A DNA stretch of 64,000 nt from contig JADJZA010000001.1 of the NCBI GenBank assembly GCA_016719385.1, forward strand, positions 186,001 to 250,000, written 5' to 3'. A program made the position numbers and the translations under genes. The notes under the pieces are model-generated. The model had not been told where the DNA came from and did not search any database. It saw nothing but the letters and a program-made list of their open reading frames with translations. Within the stretch, counting starts at the first letter, position 1, and every line of letters begins with the position of its first letter. Source of the stretch: Candidatus Microthrix subdominans (GTDB lineage: Bacteria > Actinomycetota > Acidimicrobiia > Acidimicrobiales > Microtrichaceae). This document shows, piece after piece, positions 17,683-27,280 of this stretch.

Positions 17683-17991
17683 TCAGCTGGGTATGGCGAT
17701 TCGTTCATCGTCGAACACTGCGACGAGTTCGAGGTGGCCTCCCATGCTTTCGACGACTGATCGCCAGGTGGACAGCAGGTTGTCGTCGGCGGTCTCCATG
17801 GCTGAGATCGACGCCTGTGCTCGTTGCAATCGTTCTGCCAGTTCCACTTGGGTGAGTGAGCGGTGGCGGCGAAGTTCGGACAGGTTGAACGCGACGGCAT
17901 CGGCGCGAGCTTCTTCTTTGATGGCGTCGATGCGGGCTCGACGGTTCTCGTCGATCTCGCCGACGATGTCGGTGAATTTGCGGTGTCCCAT
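17683..17991 (-). CDS. higA: HTH antitoxin, HigA type
   Basis: 102-residue antitoxin. The XRE helix-turn-helix lies in the middle (LSELRRHRSLTQVELAERLQ then RAQASISAMETADD), and the C-terminal ESMGGHLELVAVFDDERI is the conserved strand of this antitoxin group. It begins three bases after the stop of the toxin-like gene, so the order is toxin then antitoxin as in higBA loci. It normally neutralises the toxin and represses its own promoter. Its partner is broken here, see next feature. Confidence 0.85.
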   Translation of the reverse strand: MGHRKFTDIVGEIDENRRARIDAIKEEARADAVAFNLSELRRHRSLTQVELAERLQRAQASISAMETADDNLLSTWRSVVESMGGHLELVAVFDDERIAIPS

Positions 17992-17994
17992 GGC

Positions 17995-18378
17995 TTATCG
18001 TCCTTGTTCATCGCTGTCGAGGAGACCGAGGGCCTCAAGTTCGTCCAGGTAGTCCTTGTAGAGCTGTTCTGCTTCGGGGATTGCGGTTCGGTACCACGTG
18101 GCCCATTGACCGGTCTTGTCTCCGCCGACGAGGAGGATGGCTTGTCGACGTGGGTCGAAGATGAACAGGACCCGACAGTTTTTGGCGGCGCCTCGGGGCC
18201 GGAGTTCTTTGAGGTTGTGGTAGTTCGATCCTTTGATCCGGTCGGCGTGCGGCCGGTCGAGTTGGGTCCGTGCTCTGCTAGCAGCTCGACGATGGCGATC
18301 ACGGCGTCTTGTTGGGGCTCAGCCAGGGTGGGTGTACCAGTTGGAGAACTCGTCGGTGCCGTTGATCTCCCAAGTCAC
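17995..18378 (-). pseudogene. higB: HigB/RelE-type toxin gene with two 1-base indels
   Basis: No single frame encodes it, but three segments join into a full RelE/Gp49-type toxin: VTWEINGTDEFSNWYT, then LAEPQQDAVIAIVELLAEHG, then LDRPHADRIKGSNYHNLKEL with CRVLFIFDPRRQAILLVGGD and TGQWATWYRTAIPEAEQLY. An extra C in the CCC run at 18330-18332 and a missing C in the run at 18264-18266 explain both frame changes and restore the original frame. Either the toxin is inactivated in nature or these are homopolymer sequencing errors. Such enzymes cut mRNA on the ribosome. Confidence 0.75.
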
Positions 18379-18539
18379 GCGACCGGTATAGGGTCGACTC
18401 GATATAGATTCCAACCTATGGCTATGGCACGGTCGAAGGTGCGGCACGGGGCCGATCCTTGTTGGGGCGACCGGGTGCCGCCACAAGGTCGTCGATTTGC
18501 CCGCTCGATGTCGCTGTTCGTAACGGGTCCGGTCGAGAC

Positions 18540-20030
18540 CTATCCGCTGGCCTCGACGTCCTCGTTGTAGGACTCCAGGGCTGCGGTGATGGTGGCGTCG
18601 GCCTCCTTGACGGCCTCGTCGACGGGCTCGCCATCCAGCAGTACCTGGTCCATGCACTTCTTGATGGCCTGACGCACCTGGTCGTAGGGCCCGATGACCG
18701 GGCCGGGGAAGTCGGTGTTGATGCCGGCCAGCACCTCGTAGGCCACCTTCTGCCAGCGGCCGCCCAGCGACGACGTCCAGGCCTCCTGCAGCCTGGGGTC
18801 CTCGGCTGCGGCCTTGCTGACCGGGGCCGTCGAGCCATCGACACCCCACTGCACCTGGGAGTCGATGGAGTTGAGGAACTTCATGAAGTCCCACGCAGCT
18901 GCCTGTTGCTCGTCGGGCACCGTGTTGGTCATGTACCAGACCTGCCCGCCCACCTGACCCCGGCCTGCCTCCTCGACACCGGGATAGGGACCTACCCCGA
19001 TGTCCAGGTCGAGTTGCAGGCCGGGCGGAAGCTCAACACCGAGATCCGCTTTGAGGTCCTCGGCCGCCACCGTGCCCTCGATGACTCCGGCCACGGTCGA
19101 TGCCGCCGCCGAGGAGTCGACGACGAACGACGACTGGCGGCCTGCCATGGCCAGCAGGTGATCGGCATTGGCCTCGGCGCCGGGCGTGACGTCGAGCAGG
19201 CCCTCCGTCTTCGCCTCCTGGAGCGTGGTGAGGATGTTGCGTGTGACCGGATTGTCGAACTTCGACTCGGTGGCCCAGGTGCCGCTTCGGCCGTTGTCCT
19301 CGTTCACCAGTTCCTGCCCGGCGCCGGACAGCCACCATTCCAGCAGAAACGCCTGCGCCTTGAACACCATCGGCCTGTCCACCCCGGGGACGTTGGCCGC
19401 CTTGATGGCGCGGGCCGCGATGATCATCTCGTCAATGGTCTCCGGCGGGTCGTCGGGGTCGAGACCAGCCGCCTGGAAGTGCTCCCGGTTGAGGTAGATC
19501 AGCGCCGTGTAGGTGGTGAACGCCGCCGGCCACAGCTGATCGTCGATGGTGTAGGAAGCGGGGACGATCGGCAGGAAGTCCTCCCGGATCTTCTCCGCCG
19601 CAGGGTCGGCCTCGAAGCACGCCTCGGCCGGGAGGAAGAGGCCGCTGTCGGCGATCCAACGGGTTTTGGTGTCGTCGGGCACCACCAGGGCGGGAAGGGA
19701 ACGGTCGGGGGCGGCCTGTTCGATCTTGCGGTGCAGCTCCTGGGGGCCGACACCCTGGCTTTCCACGGTGACCTTCACCTGGTCCTGGGAGGAATTGTAC
19801 TGATCGGCCAGGGATTCGAGCGTGCGCTTGGCGAGCGCGACGTAGCTGTGCCACACCGTGATCTCCACCGGGCCGTCCGCCTGCTCAAGTGCCTCGACGG
19901 GACAGGTCACCTCGCCACCATCTGCCGATGACGTCGCGTCGGATCCGCCGCACGAAGCGGCGACCATGACGGCCGTCAGCACCGCAGCGATGCCCCGGCG
20001 ATACCGCCTGGTCGTTCCTGATCGTTGCAC
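18540..20030 (-). CDS. Sugar ABC transporter substrate-binding lipoprotein (UgpB-like)
   Basis: 496-residue extracellular solute-binding protein family 1 member. The signal peptide ends in a lipobox (MVAASCGGSD). VEITVWHSYVALAKRTLESL is the typical start of UgpB-like binding proteins, and WYMTNTVPDEQQAAAWDFMKFL matches their C-terminal lobe. The likely ligand is a sugar, sugar alcohol or glycerol-3-phosphate; it cannot be fixed from sequence. It is the last gene of a four-gene operon (ATPase, two permeases, binding protein), 15 bases after the second permease. Confidence 0.88.
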   Translation of the reverse strand: MQRSGTTRRYRRGIAAVLTAVMVAASCGGSDATSSADGGEVTCPVEALEQADGPVEITVWHSYVALAKRTLESLADQYNSSQDQVKVTVESQGVGPQELHRKIEQAAPDRSLPALVVPDDTKTRWIADSGLFLPAEACFEADPAAEKIREDFLPIVPASYTIDDQLWPAAFTTYTALIYLNREHFQAAGLDPDDPPETIDEMIIAARAIKAANVPGVDRPMVFKAQAFLLEWWLSGAGQELVNEDNGRSGTWATESKFDNPVTRNILTTLQEAKTEGLLDVTPGAEANADHLLAMAGRQSSFVVDSSAAASTVAGVIEGTVAAEDLKADLGVELPPGLQLDLDIGVGPYPGVEEAGRGQVGGQVWYMTNTVPDEQQAAAWDFMKFLNSIDSQVQWGVDGSTAPVSKAAAEDPRLQEAWTSSLGGRWQKVAYEVLAGINTDFPGPVIGPYDQVRQAIKKCMDQVLLDGEPVDEAVKEADATITAALESYNEDVEASG

Positions 20031-20045
20031 TTGGTTCCTCCTGGG

Positions 20046-20893
20046 TCAGCCCTTCACCGCTCCGGCGGTGAGGCCTCGAATGATCTGTCGCTGGAACACC
20101 ACCAGAAGCGCCAGGATGGGAAGCGAGGCAATGATCGCCGCCGCCACCCCCACGTTGAAGCGCTCCGGTCGTTGCACGCTGATGCTTCGCAGCGTCACCT
20201 GGATGGTCTCCCAGCGTTCCTGGGTGGTTGCCGTCCTGGGCCACAGGTACTGGTTCCAGGCGGCGAGGGCCGTGATCAGCGTGAACGAGGCGATAATCGG
20301 CCGGTTCACCGGGATGGCGACGCGCCGCAGGAAAGCGAAGTGCCCGAACCCGTCGATCCGCGCCGCATCGCGCAGTTCGGAGGGGACCCCGAGGAACCCC
20401 TGGCGGATCAGGAAGATGCCGAAGGCCGAGGCCAGGAACGGTGCGCTGAGGCCTTGAGCCGAGTCGAGCCACCCGAGCTCTCGGATGGTGCGCACGTTGG
20501 CGATCAGGGTGACCTCGACGGGCAGCAGCAGCGAGGCGAGCAACACGACGAACAGCGTGTTCTTGAAGGGGAAACGCACAAAGGCGAACGAGTAGGCGGC
20601 CAGCACGGAGGTCACCAGCTGGAACACGGTGATGATGGCGGTGACCAGGAGCGTCAAGGCCATCGACCGTCCCAGGTCGCCATCGGACCCGCGGTCGAGA
20701 AGACCCCCCAGTCGATGGAGACCGGGTAGAGCGGCTGGCCCTCCTCGATGTAGATGAAGGGCTCGGAGAGGGCGCGCACGATGGTCATCCACACGGGGAA
20801 CAAGATGATGAGCGACAACCCCGTCAGCAGCAGATACCAGCCCGCCACGGACACCCGCGTGCGGCGACGGGTCGCCGAGGACTCATTCGCCAT
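20046..20893 (-). pseudogene. ABC transporter permease (UgpE-like), frameshifted
   Basis: The gene is split over two frames. The N-terminal part (VAGWYLLLTGLSLIILFPVW, ending at IDWGVFSTA) is in one frame and the rest (SDGDLGRSMALTLLVTAII through the permease loop ELRDAARIDGFGHFAFLRRV to LTAGAVKG) is in another. One missing base near 20690 restores a normal 282-residue permease reading VFSTAWSDGDLGRS. Everything else is well conserved, so a sequencing error or a very recent mutation is likely. It overlaps the other permease gene by 11 bases. Confidence 0.85.
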
Positions 20894-21749
20894 AGTGAAC
20901 CCGCCGGTTGAGGATCGTGAGCTGGATCAGGGTCACGATAAACGTGAGGCCGAACAGGCCAAGCGCCATCACCGAACCCTCGCTGATGAGGCTTGGTCCC
21001 TGGCGGTTGAAGATCTTGAACACCAGCGTTTCGGTGCTGCCGGCGGGGTCCCCGTTGGTGAGGATCTCCATCGGGGCGAAGGCCTGGAAGCCGAAGATCA
21101 TCAGCACCACGACCAGAAACAACAGGGTGGGTGAGATCAGCGGAAGCGTCACCTTGAACAGCCGGCGGACCGGCCCGAAGCCGTCCAGCTGCGCGGCCTC
21201 CATGAGCTGGTCGGGTACCGCCTGGAGGCCGGCCAGCACGATCACGAAGGTCAGGCCGATGTTCTGCCAGATGGAGGTGAGCGAGACACCCCGCAGGGCA
21301 CTGTCCGACTTCGACAGATCGATGAAACTCACCTGGCCGAACTTGCCGATCTTCGGATTGACCAGGCCGAAGAACACCACCGCTGCGACCGCTACCGAGG
21401 TGGCCACCGTCGAGGCGAAGATGGCCTGAAACGCCTTGATGCCCCGCAGCCGCCGGTGCGCCACGAGGGCCAGCAGCAAGCCCAACACCAGGCCCGTCGG
21501 TACCGTGTAGATGAGGTACTTGACCGTGATCCACAGTCCGTCCCGGAACTCCTCTCCTCCGAGCACGTCGGTGATGTTGGACGGGCCGACGTATACCTCG
21601 CCGGTCCCAAACCGGTTGGGCCGGTACAGCGAGAAGCGCACCAGGCGGTACAGCGGGTAGTAGGCGAACACGCCCAGGAGCGCGAAGGCGGGCAGCAGGA
21701 GCGAGTATCCGAACAGGGCCTCACGCAGTGCCGACTTACGTCGCCTCAT
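20883..21749 (-). CDS. ABC transporter permease (UgpA-like)
   Basis: 288-residue inner-membrane subunit with six predicted helices. The EAA loop is QLMEAAQLDGFGPVRRLFKV, the contact point for the ATPase. The N-terminus (REALFGYSLLLPAFALLGVF, ending YPLYRLVRFSLY) is typical of MalF/UgpA-type permeases. Its ATG overlaps the ATPase stop by four bases, and its own end overlaps the second permease, so the operon is tightly coupled. Confidence 0.9.
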   Translation of the reverse strand: MRRRKSALREALFGYSLLLPAFALLGVFAYYPLYRLVRFSLYRPNRFGTGEVYVGPSNITDVLGGEEFRDGLWITVKYLIYTVPTGLVLGLLLALVAHRRLRGIKAFQAIFASTVATSVAVAAVVFFGLVNPKIGKFGQVSFIDLSKSDSALRGVSLTSIWQNIGLTFVIVLAGLQAVPDQLMEAAQLDGFGPVRRLFKVTLPLISPTLLFLVVVLMIFGFQAFAPMEILTNGDPAGSTETLVFKIFNRQGPSLISEGSVMALGLFGLTFIVTLIQLTILNRRVHYGE

Positions 21750-22846
21750 GCCAGACGTCCCCCGCTCTCGGCTTCGAAGATGTGGAGCTGTCCCGGATCC
21801 GGCCGGAGCCGCATCGAGGTCCCCACCTCCACGATCGGCACGTCGCTGGACGCCCGGACGATGAGCAGCTGGTTGGCCACCTCGCAGATGACGTGCTGTT
21901 CGTGACCCAGCATTTCCACATTGCGCACGACCGCGTCGAGCGGGCCGTCCGCGTCGATGCGGAGGTGCTCGGGCCGGACCCCAACGACGATTCGCTGGTC
22001 GGCCGACACCGGCACGTCAGGCGGTAGTGGCAGCGCCACATCACCCACCCGGGCCACGTACCCTTCGCCGACCTGGCCCACCGTGGCGTCGAGCGTGTTC
22101 ATGGGGGGACTGCCGATGAAGCGGGCCACGAAGAGGTTGGCCGGACGCTGGTAGACCTCCTGGGGGCGCCCCACCTGTTGCAGCCGGCCCTCGACGAGGA
22201 TGGCGATGCGGCTGGCCATGGTCATGGCCTCAACCTGGTCGTGGGTGACGTAGACGAAGGTGGTCTCCAGCCGACGCCACAGTTCGACGAGCTCGAGACG
22301 CGTCTGGGTTCGCAGCTTGGCGTCCAAGTTGGAAAGCGGCTCGTCCATGAGGAACACGCGTGGACGACGCACAATGGCGCGCGCCAGCGCAACCCGTTGG
22401 CGTTGCCCTCCCGAGAGGGCAGCCGGCTTGCGGTCCAGATAGTCACCAAGGTCGAGCGTGGCCGCGGTTTCGACCACCCTCGACCGGCGCTCGGCGGCGT
22501 CGAGCCGACGGGGTGTGCCACCGTCCACCGAGACATGCCGGCTCAGGAGTGGCGCTTCGATGTTCTTGAAGACGGTCATGTGCGGATAGAGCGCGTAGCT
22601 CTGGAAGACCATGGCGATGTCGCGGTCTCCCGGATCGACTCCGTTCACCACCTCCTCGCCGATGCTCACCGTTCCGCTGGTCGGCTCGTCGAGCCCCGCG
22701 ATCATGCGCAGCGCCGTCGACTTGCCACAGCCGGAGGGGCCCAACAGCACGAGCAGCTCGCGGTCTTCGATGTCGAGTGTCAGGTCATCGACCGCAACGA
22801 CGTCACCGAAGCGTTTCGTGACCTCGTGGAATGAAATACCGGCCAT
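21746..22846 (-). CDS. ABC transporter ATP-binding protein (UgpC/MsmX-like)
   Basis: 366-residue ATPase energising the sugar importer. Walker A is GPSGCGKST, the signature is LSGGQRQRVALARA, and Walker B is RVFLMDEPLSNLDAKLR. A C-terminal TOBE/OB domain of about 130 residues (VGVRPEHLRI) is characteristic of MalK/UgpC regulators. A GGGGAGGG site lies just before the ATG. It is the first gene of the operon. Such ATPases can serve several importers. Confidence 0.93.
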   Translation of the reverse strand: MAGISFHEVTKRFGDVVAVDDLTLDIEDRELLVLLGPSGCGKSTALRMIAGLDEPTSGTVSIGEEVVNGVDPGDRDIAMVFQSYALYPHMTVFKNIEAPLLSRHVSVDGGTPRRLDAAERRSRVVETAATLDLGDYLDRKPAALSGGQRQRVALARAIVRRPRVFLMDEPLSNLDAKLRTQTRLELVELWRRLETTFVYVTHDQVEAMTMASRIAILVEGRLQQVGRPQEVYQRPANLFVARFIGSPPMNTLDATVGQVGEGYVARVGDVALPLPPDVPVSADQRIVVGVRPEHLRIDADGPLDAVVRNVEMLGHEQHVICEVANQLLIVRASSDVPIVEVGTSMRLRPDPGQLHIFEAESGGRLA

Positions 22847-22918
22847 GACCCTCCCCTTGAGGCCGGGAGACTACCAACAGCGGCCATATCGCACCGGCGG
22901 TCGCCAGTAGTCTCAGGT

Positions 22919-24232
22919 ATGCCCCTGGTTGCGGTAGCGCCGCTGCCGCCTCTGGACGAGCACTCCCTGTTGGTGCTGTGGTGTCAGATCCTGGTCGTCT
23001 TGTTCTTCGCCCGGGCTGGTGGTTACGCCGCCCGCCGCATCGGCATGCCGCGGGTGATCGGCGAATTGCTCGCCGGCGTCGTGCTGGGGCCGTCGCTGTT
23101 TGGACACCTCTGGCCGACGGGGTTCGCCTGGCTGTTCCCTGCCAGCGAGCGCCAGGCGGGTCTGCTGCTGGGCCTGGCTTGGGTCGGCATCGTCTTTTTG
23201 CTCGGTACGACGGGTGCCGAGGTCGACCTGTCGACGATCAGAAGCCAAGGCCGGGCGGCGATCTTCGTGACCGTCGGGAGTCTGGGCATGCCGCTGGTGG
23301 TGGGGGCGGTGGTCGGCTCGCTGCTGCCGGACTTCTTTGTGGGCGCCGGCGCGGCGCGGGCCGTCTTCTTGATGTTCTTCGCCGTGGCGTTCGCCATCTC
23401 GTCGCTCCCGGTCGCCGCCCGCATCCTGAGTGATCTGGGGCTGATCGACCGTCCCTTCGCCCAGGTCGCGCTCGGCGTCGCCACCGTCAACGACATCGTG
23501 GGCTGGCTGCTGCTCGGGGTAGTGGTGGGTATCGCCGAGTCGGGCTCCTTCGAGCTGGCCCCGCTGGTGACCGCGGTCGCGGCGGTGACCGTGACCGGGG
23601 TGGTGGTGATCCGTTACGGGCCTGGGGCCCTCGATCGCATATCGCTGGCGGTCGAGCGACGCTCAGGCGGGCCCGCCGCCGAGATCAGCCTGGTGGCGTT
23701 GACGCTGGTGGCGGTGGGAACGATCACCCAGGCGGTTGGCATCGAGGTGGTGATCGGTGCGTTCATCGCCGGCATCGCCATTGGGGGCAGCCGACTGGCG
23801 CGCAGCGAGGGCTTTCAAGCGATGGAGTGGGCCACCAACGGCATCTTCGCACCCCTGTTCTTCGCCGTGGCGGGCATTCGTGTCGACCTGACCCAGCTCG
23901 CCGACCCCGAGGTGGCGTTGTGGGCGATCGTCGTCACCTTGGCCGCAACCGCCGCCAAGGTGGTCGGCTCCTACGCGGGCGGACGGGCGGGTGGCGTCGA
24001 CCGGCGTGACTCCCTCGGGTTGGGCGCCTCGCTCAATGCCCGCGGCGCCCTCGAGATCGTCGTCGCCACCGTCGGGCTGTCCCTCGGCGTGATCGACACC
24101 CGCGCCTACACGGTGATCGTCGTGATGGCTCTGGTCACCACCGCCCTCACCGGGCCGGTGCTGAAGCGCCTCTACCCGGATGCTCCGCAACGTGACGTGA
24201 CGCAACCTCCGATCGAGCCCTCGCAGCGCTAG
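22919..24232 (+). CDS. CPA2-family cation/proton antiporter (Kef/NapA-like)
   Basis: 437-residue membrane protein with about twelve helices. RVIGELLAGVVLGPSLFG is the first conserved antiporter segment and VNDIVGWLLLGVVVGI carries an Asp in the ion-binding core region; LNARGALEIVVATVGL is the conserved C-terminal helix. No KTN/TrkA nucleotide-binding domain is attached. Likely Na+/H+ or K+/H+ exchange. TAGTCT (22908-22913) five bases before the ATG suggests a leaderless transcript. It is divergent from the ABC operon. Confidence 0.85.
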   Translation: MPLVAVAPLPPLDEHSLLVLWCQILVVLFFARAGGYAARRIGMPRVIGELLAGVVLGPSLFGHLWPTGFAWLFPASERQAGLLLGLAWVGIVFLLGTTGAEVDLSTIRSQGRAAIFVTVGSLGMPLVVGAVVGSLLPDFFVGAGAARAVFLMFFAVAFAISSLPVAARILSDLGLIDRPFAQVALGVATVNDIVGWLLLGVVVGIAESGSFELAPLVTAVAAVTVTGVVVIRYGPGALDRISLAVERRSGGPAAEISLVALTLVAVGTITQAVGIEVVIGAFIAGIAIGGSRLARSEGFQAMEWATNGIFAPLFFAVAGIRVDLTQLADPEVALWAIVVTLAATAAKVVGSYAGGRAGGVDRRDSLGLGASLNARGALEIVVATVGLSLGVIDTRAYTVIVVMALVTTALTGPVLKRLYPDAPQRDVTQPPIEPSQR

Positions 24233-24274
24233 CCGGTGGCTGACGGGTTATCGCCGCCGCCCTTGCGTCGAGCG

Positions 24275-24898
24275 CTAACAAGCCTCCACCTGCATCAGCC
24301 TGGCTGCAGCCTGGGCAGCTTCCGAGTTCATTCCGTATGACTCAATAAGCCTCATCTCGGTGTCACAGGTTGGGGCCCTGACCCTGCCCACGGCCGTCCA
24401 ACCATTCGGTCCGGCGATGAAGACTGCCTGGCCGAAGTCGGGATTCCCCAAATCGTCCCGAGATTGGCTTACAAAGCCCGTGGCGACGCCGTTGTCGCAC
24501 ACCGCGTCTGTCAACTCGTACGGGCCCAACTCGAGGGGGAAGTCGCCGTCGAAGCGTTGATTCCACACGTTGGCCAGAGTCGCAGCGTCACAACTTGGAC
24601 TCCCATTGCTTGGGCCGATATCGGCCTCGGGCGCCGGGCTCGCCTGGTCGTCGACCGTCGGTAGCGATGGTGCGTTGGTCGTCGGCGGGGCGCTGACCGT
24701 GGCAACGATGGTCGAGCTGGGGGAGGGGATCGATGTCTTTGGTGTCGTCGTTGCGTCGATGCTGGTCGCTGAGGCAGGGGCTGCCGTCACGGTGAAGTTT
24801 GGCTCGCGTGCTGAGTCGGGCCCGCCACAGGCCGCAGCGAACAGACAAGCGCTGAACCCACAGGCCAACTTGATTCCCAAAAGCCGTCTCCCGAGCAC
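24275..24898 (-). CDS. Predicted lipoprotein of unknown function
   Basis: About 207 residues. A signal peptide with lipobox-like FAAACGG precedes a long Thr/Ala/Pro/Ser-rich linker and a small C-terminal domain (CDAATLANVWNQRFDGDFPL, VCDNGVATGFVSQSRDD, WTAVGRVRAPTCDTEMRL) with several cysteines. GTG 24898 is chosen because GAGGGG lies upstream and the signal peptide then starts normally; TTG at 24931 is an alternative. TATGAT near 24940 may be its -10. No family recognised. Confidence 0.6.
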   Translation of the reverse strand: MLGRRLLGIKLACGFSACLFAAACGGPDSAREPNFTVTAAPASATSIDATTTPKTSIPSPSSTIVATVSAPPTTNAPSLPTVDDQASPAPEADIGPSNGSPSCDAATLANVWNQRFDGDFPLELGPYELTDAVCDNGVATGFVSQSRDDLGNPDFGQAVFIAGPNGWTAVGRVRAPTCDTEMRLIESYGMNSEAAQAAARLMQVEAC

Positions 24899-25061
24899 GC
24901 CCCGGCCCCTCACTTGTGTTGGGCACGTCAAACAGGTCGATCATAGTGAACAGGCTGGTGATGCCGGGTTGGTAAGACAGCCGAGCAATTGCAGAGTCGT
25001 CGACAAGCTTGGCGCTGCGTGCCGGATGACCACCGGCGGCGGAGGGACCGACCCTGGCCGC

Positions 25062-26324
25062 TTAAGCCGATGCGTTGTCGGCGGCGATCAGGCGCGTCGA
25101 TGCGATCAGACCGAACGCAGCTGCGGCCAGGGCTCCCAGGCCGCCGATGACGACCGGCGCCCTCGCACCGACAGCATCGGCCAGCATCCCCAGGATGGGC
25201 CCGCCGATCGGGGTGGTGCCGATCAGGAGCACCATCTGAACGGCGAGCACGCGGCCGAGCATCTGGCGGTCGGTGCGCAACTGGGCGATCGCCGTGGTGG
25301 CGGTCATGTAGGCGATGCTGGTGCCGCCGACGAACACGGCGATCACGACGGCTACCGGCACGTTGGGCGCTGCGGACAACACGATCAGGCCCACCCCCAA
25401 TGCGGCGGCGTTGGTCCCGACCGTGCGGGGTGTGATCGTGTGGAGCCGGGCGACGATCAACGCCCCGATCAGGCCGCCGGCACTGAACGCCGAGTACAGC
25501 AAGGTGTAGGCCCCGTCGCTCCCGTTCAGGCCCTTCACGACGAACAGCGGCAGCACGACGCTGTAGTTGTAGCTGAGGATCCCAATGACCAGCAGCATGG
25601 AGAACGTGATCCACAGTTCGGGGACGCTGCCGATGTAGCGCAGCCCGGCCCGTACCTGTCCGGCACCCCTCGGGGTGACGGGCGCCGGGCGCAGCTCGGC
25701 GGGACGCATCAGCACCAGCGAGCTGATCACGGCCACGTAGGAGATGGCGTCGATCGTGAACGCCCAGCCGTAGCCGACGCTGACGATCAGTACGCCGGCG
25801 AGGGTTGGTCCCAGGATGCGGGCCAGGCTGTTCATGGCGCTGTAGAGCGACACTGCGTTGGACACGTCCTCGAGGGGCACCATCTCGTTGACGAACGAGC
25901 GACGCACCGGGTTGTCCATCGCCAGCAACAACCCGCCGACGACGGCGACACCGTAGAAGGCAAGCAACGGCGCCTCGTCCATAAACGCCAGCGCACCGAG
26001 GGCGAAGGACTCACACATCGCCAGCGACTGCGTGATCAGCAGCAGGTTGCGCTTGTTGGAACGGTCAGCGACCACCCCCGCCCAGGCTGACAGCAACAGG
26101 ACGGGTCCAAACTGGCAGGCAGACAATGCACCGACCGCCAGGCCGCTGTCGGTGCGCCGCAGGATGAGAAGCGTCAGCGCAACCATCGTCAACCAGTTGC
26201 CCACCTGGGACACGGTCTGACCGAAGAAGAACAGCCGGTAGTTGCGCGAGCTGAGCGAGGCGAGGGTGCGTCGCCGCTCCGGTGCTGCGGACGACGGGGC
26301 GCCTATCGGGTCCTCACGTGCCAT
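25062..26324 (-). CDS. MFS transporter, EntS/MFS_3-like
   Basis: About 420-residue major facilitator protein with twelve predicted helices. SLSSRNYRLFFFGQTVSQVG at the N-terminus and WAGVVADRSNKRNLLLITQS (MFS motif A) place it in the EntS-like exporter group. DNPVRRSFVNEMVP is another typical segment. Substrate unknown. The ATG at 26324 overlaps the end of the upstream marR-type gene by 11 bases, so they form a regulator-exporter operon; a start ten codons earlier is possible. Confidence 0.87.
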   Translation of the reverse strand: MAREDPIGAPSSAAPERRRTLASLSSRNYRLFFFGQTVSQVGNWLTMVALTLLILRRTDSGLAVGALSACQFGPVLLLSAWAGVVADRSNKRNLLLITQSLAMCESFALGALAFMDEAPLLAFYGVAVVGGLLLAMDNPVRRSFVNEMVPLEDVSNAVSLYSAMNSLARILGPTLAGVLIVSVGYGWAFTIDAISYVAVISSLVLMRPAELRPAPVTPRGAGQVRAGLRYIGSVPELWITFSMLLVIGILSYNYSVVLPLFVVKGLNGSDGAYTLLYSAFSAGGLIGALIVARLHTITPRTVGTNAAALGVGLIVLSAAPNVPVAVVIAVFVGGTSIAYMTATTAIAQLRTDRQMLGRVLAVQMVLLIGTTPIGGPILGMLADAVGARAPVVIGGLGALAAAAFGLIASTRLIAADNASA

Positions 26325-26790
26325 CGGGGGATCGTCCGGCCTCGCCCTGGGCATGGTTGCGGAGCGTCCGGGTGAGGCGCTCCAGCTCGGCGACGTCGCG
26401 TTCGCCGAGCAGGCCGTGGATGAATCGATCCCGGGCGTCGGCGAGGGGCCCCTCGAGCTGTGACAACAACTCTTCGCCCGCGAGGGCGAGCACGATCAGC
26501 GTCGAGCGGCCATCGCTCGGGTGGGCGCAGCGTTCGATCAGGCCTCGGCGTTCGGCCTCTTCGAGGCACCTGGTGATGTGGCTGGGCACCATCGACAGTC
26601 CTCGGGCCAGGTCGGTCGGCCGTGCGCGTTGTTGAGGGCTGCGGGCCAGCCGAACCAGCAGGTCGACGACCGAACGGTCGACCGGCACGATCCGCTCCGT
26701 GACCTCGGCGAAGCGTTGATCGAGCGCCAGGTAGGCCTCTTTGAGCAGGCCGAAGGTGTCCCAACGGGTATCGCTGAACGGAGGAGCCAT
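26314..26790 (-). CDS. MarR-family transcriptional regulator
   Basis: 158-residue winged-helix regulator. The DNA-binding part includes VDLLVRLARSPQQRARPTDL and RGLSMVPSHITRCLEEAERR, and the wing is AHPSDGRSTLIVLALAGEEL; helical arms for dimerisation lie at both ends. It directly precedes and overlaps the MFS exporter, so it probably represses that operon and responds to an exported compound. TAGCGT lies nine bases before the start. Confidence 0.87.
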   Translation of the reverse strand: MAPPFSDTRWDTFGLLKEAYLALDQRFAEVTERIVPVDRSVVDLLVRLARSPQQRARPTDLARGLSMVPSHITRCLEEAERRGLIERCAHPSDGRSTLIVLALAGEELLSQLEGPLADARDRFIHGLLGERDVAELERLTRTLRNHAQGEAGRSPDGT

Positions 26791-26887
26791 GACGACGAGA
26801 CGCTACCAACGGTGGCAGCCTTCCGGTGGGGGGCGCAGCTCTGGGTGTTGGTGTTCGTCTGCGGCCCTGATCCGCAGGGCCGAGGTC

Positions 26888-27280
26888 TCAGATGCCGTTC
26901 TTGTGAACGTGGTCGACGCCGATGCGCACGATCACCCGCTCGGAGCCGATCGGGTTGGCGTAGTCGGCGCCGGTGTACTTCTGGGCCAGCTCGTCGATGT
27001 TTGCCCGGGCGACGTCGCCGGTCTCGGTTTCGACCACGCGGCCTCGGGCCTCGACGTAGCGATAGGGGTTGTCGGCGTCGAACACGGTGATCGTCACCCG
27101 GGGGTCGCCCTCGACGTTGCGGTACTTCTGGCGTCCCGTCTCGGTGTTGATGAACACGTGCTCGTCGTCGGCGTGCACCCACATCAGCTGGGTTTGGGGC
27201 TGCCCGTCGGGCATGAGCGTCGTCAGCGCAGCGAAGTTCTTTGCTTGGGCCATCGTCTTGAGGTCTGCGTCGAGTGTCAT
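26888..27280 (-). CDS. PPOX-class flavin or F420-dependent protein
   Basis: 130-residue split-barrel protein of the pyridoxamine-5'-phosphate-oxidase-like class. LTTLMPDGQPQTQLMWVHAD, TGRQKYRNVEGDPRVTITVF and YRYVEARGRVVE match small actinobacterial PPOX/F420-binding reductases. FMN versus F420 cannot be decided by eye. The ATG at 27280 is preferred over the longer frame because TACCCT (27288-27293) lies seven bases upstream. Monocistronic. Confidence 0.82.
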   Translation of the reverse strand: MTLDADLKTMAQAKNFAALTTLMPDGQPQTQLMWVHADDEHVFINTETGRQKYRNVEGDPRVTITVFDADNPYRYVEARGRVVETETGDVARANIDELAQKYTGADYANPIGSERVIVRIGVDHVHKNGI

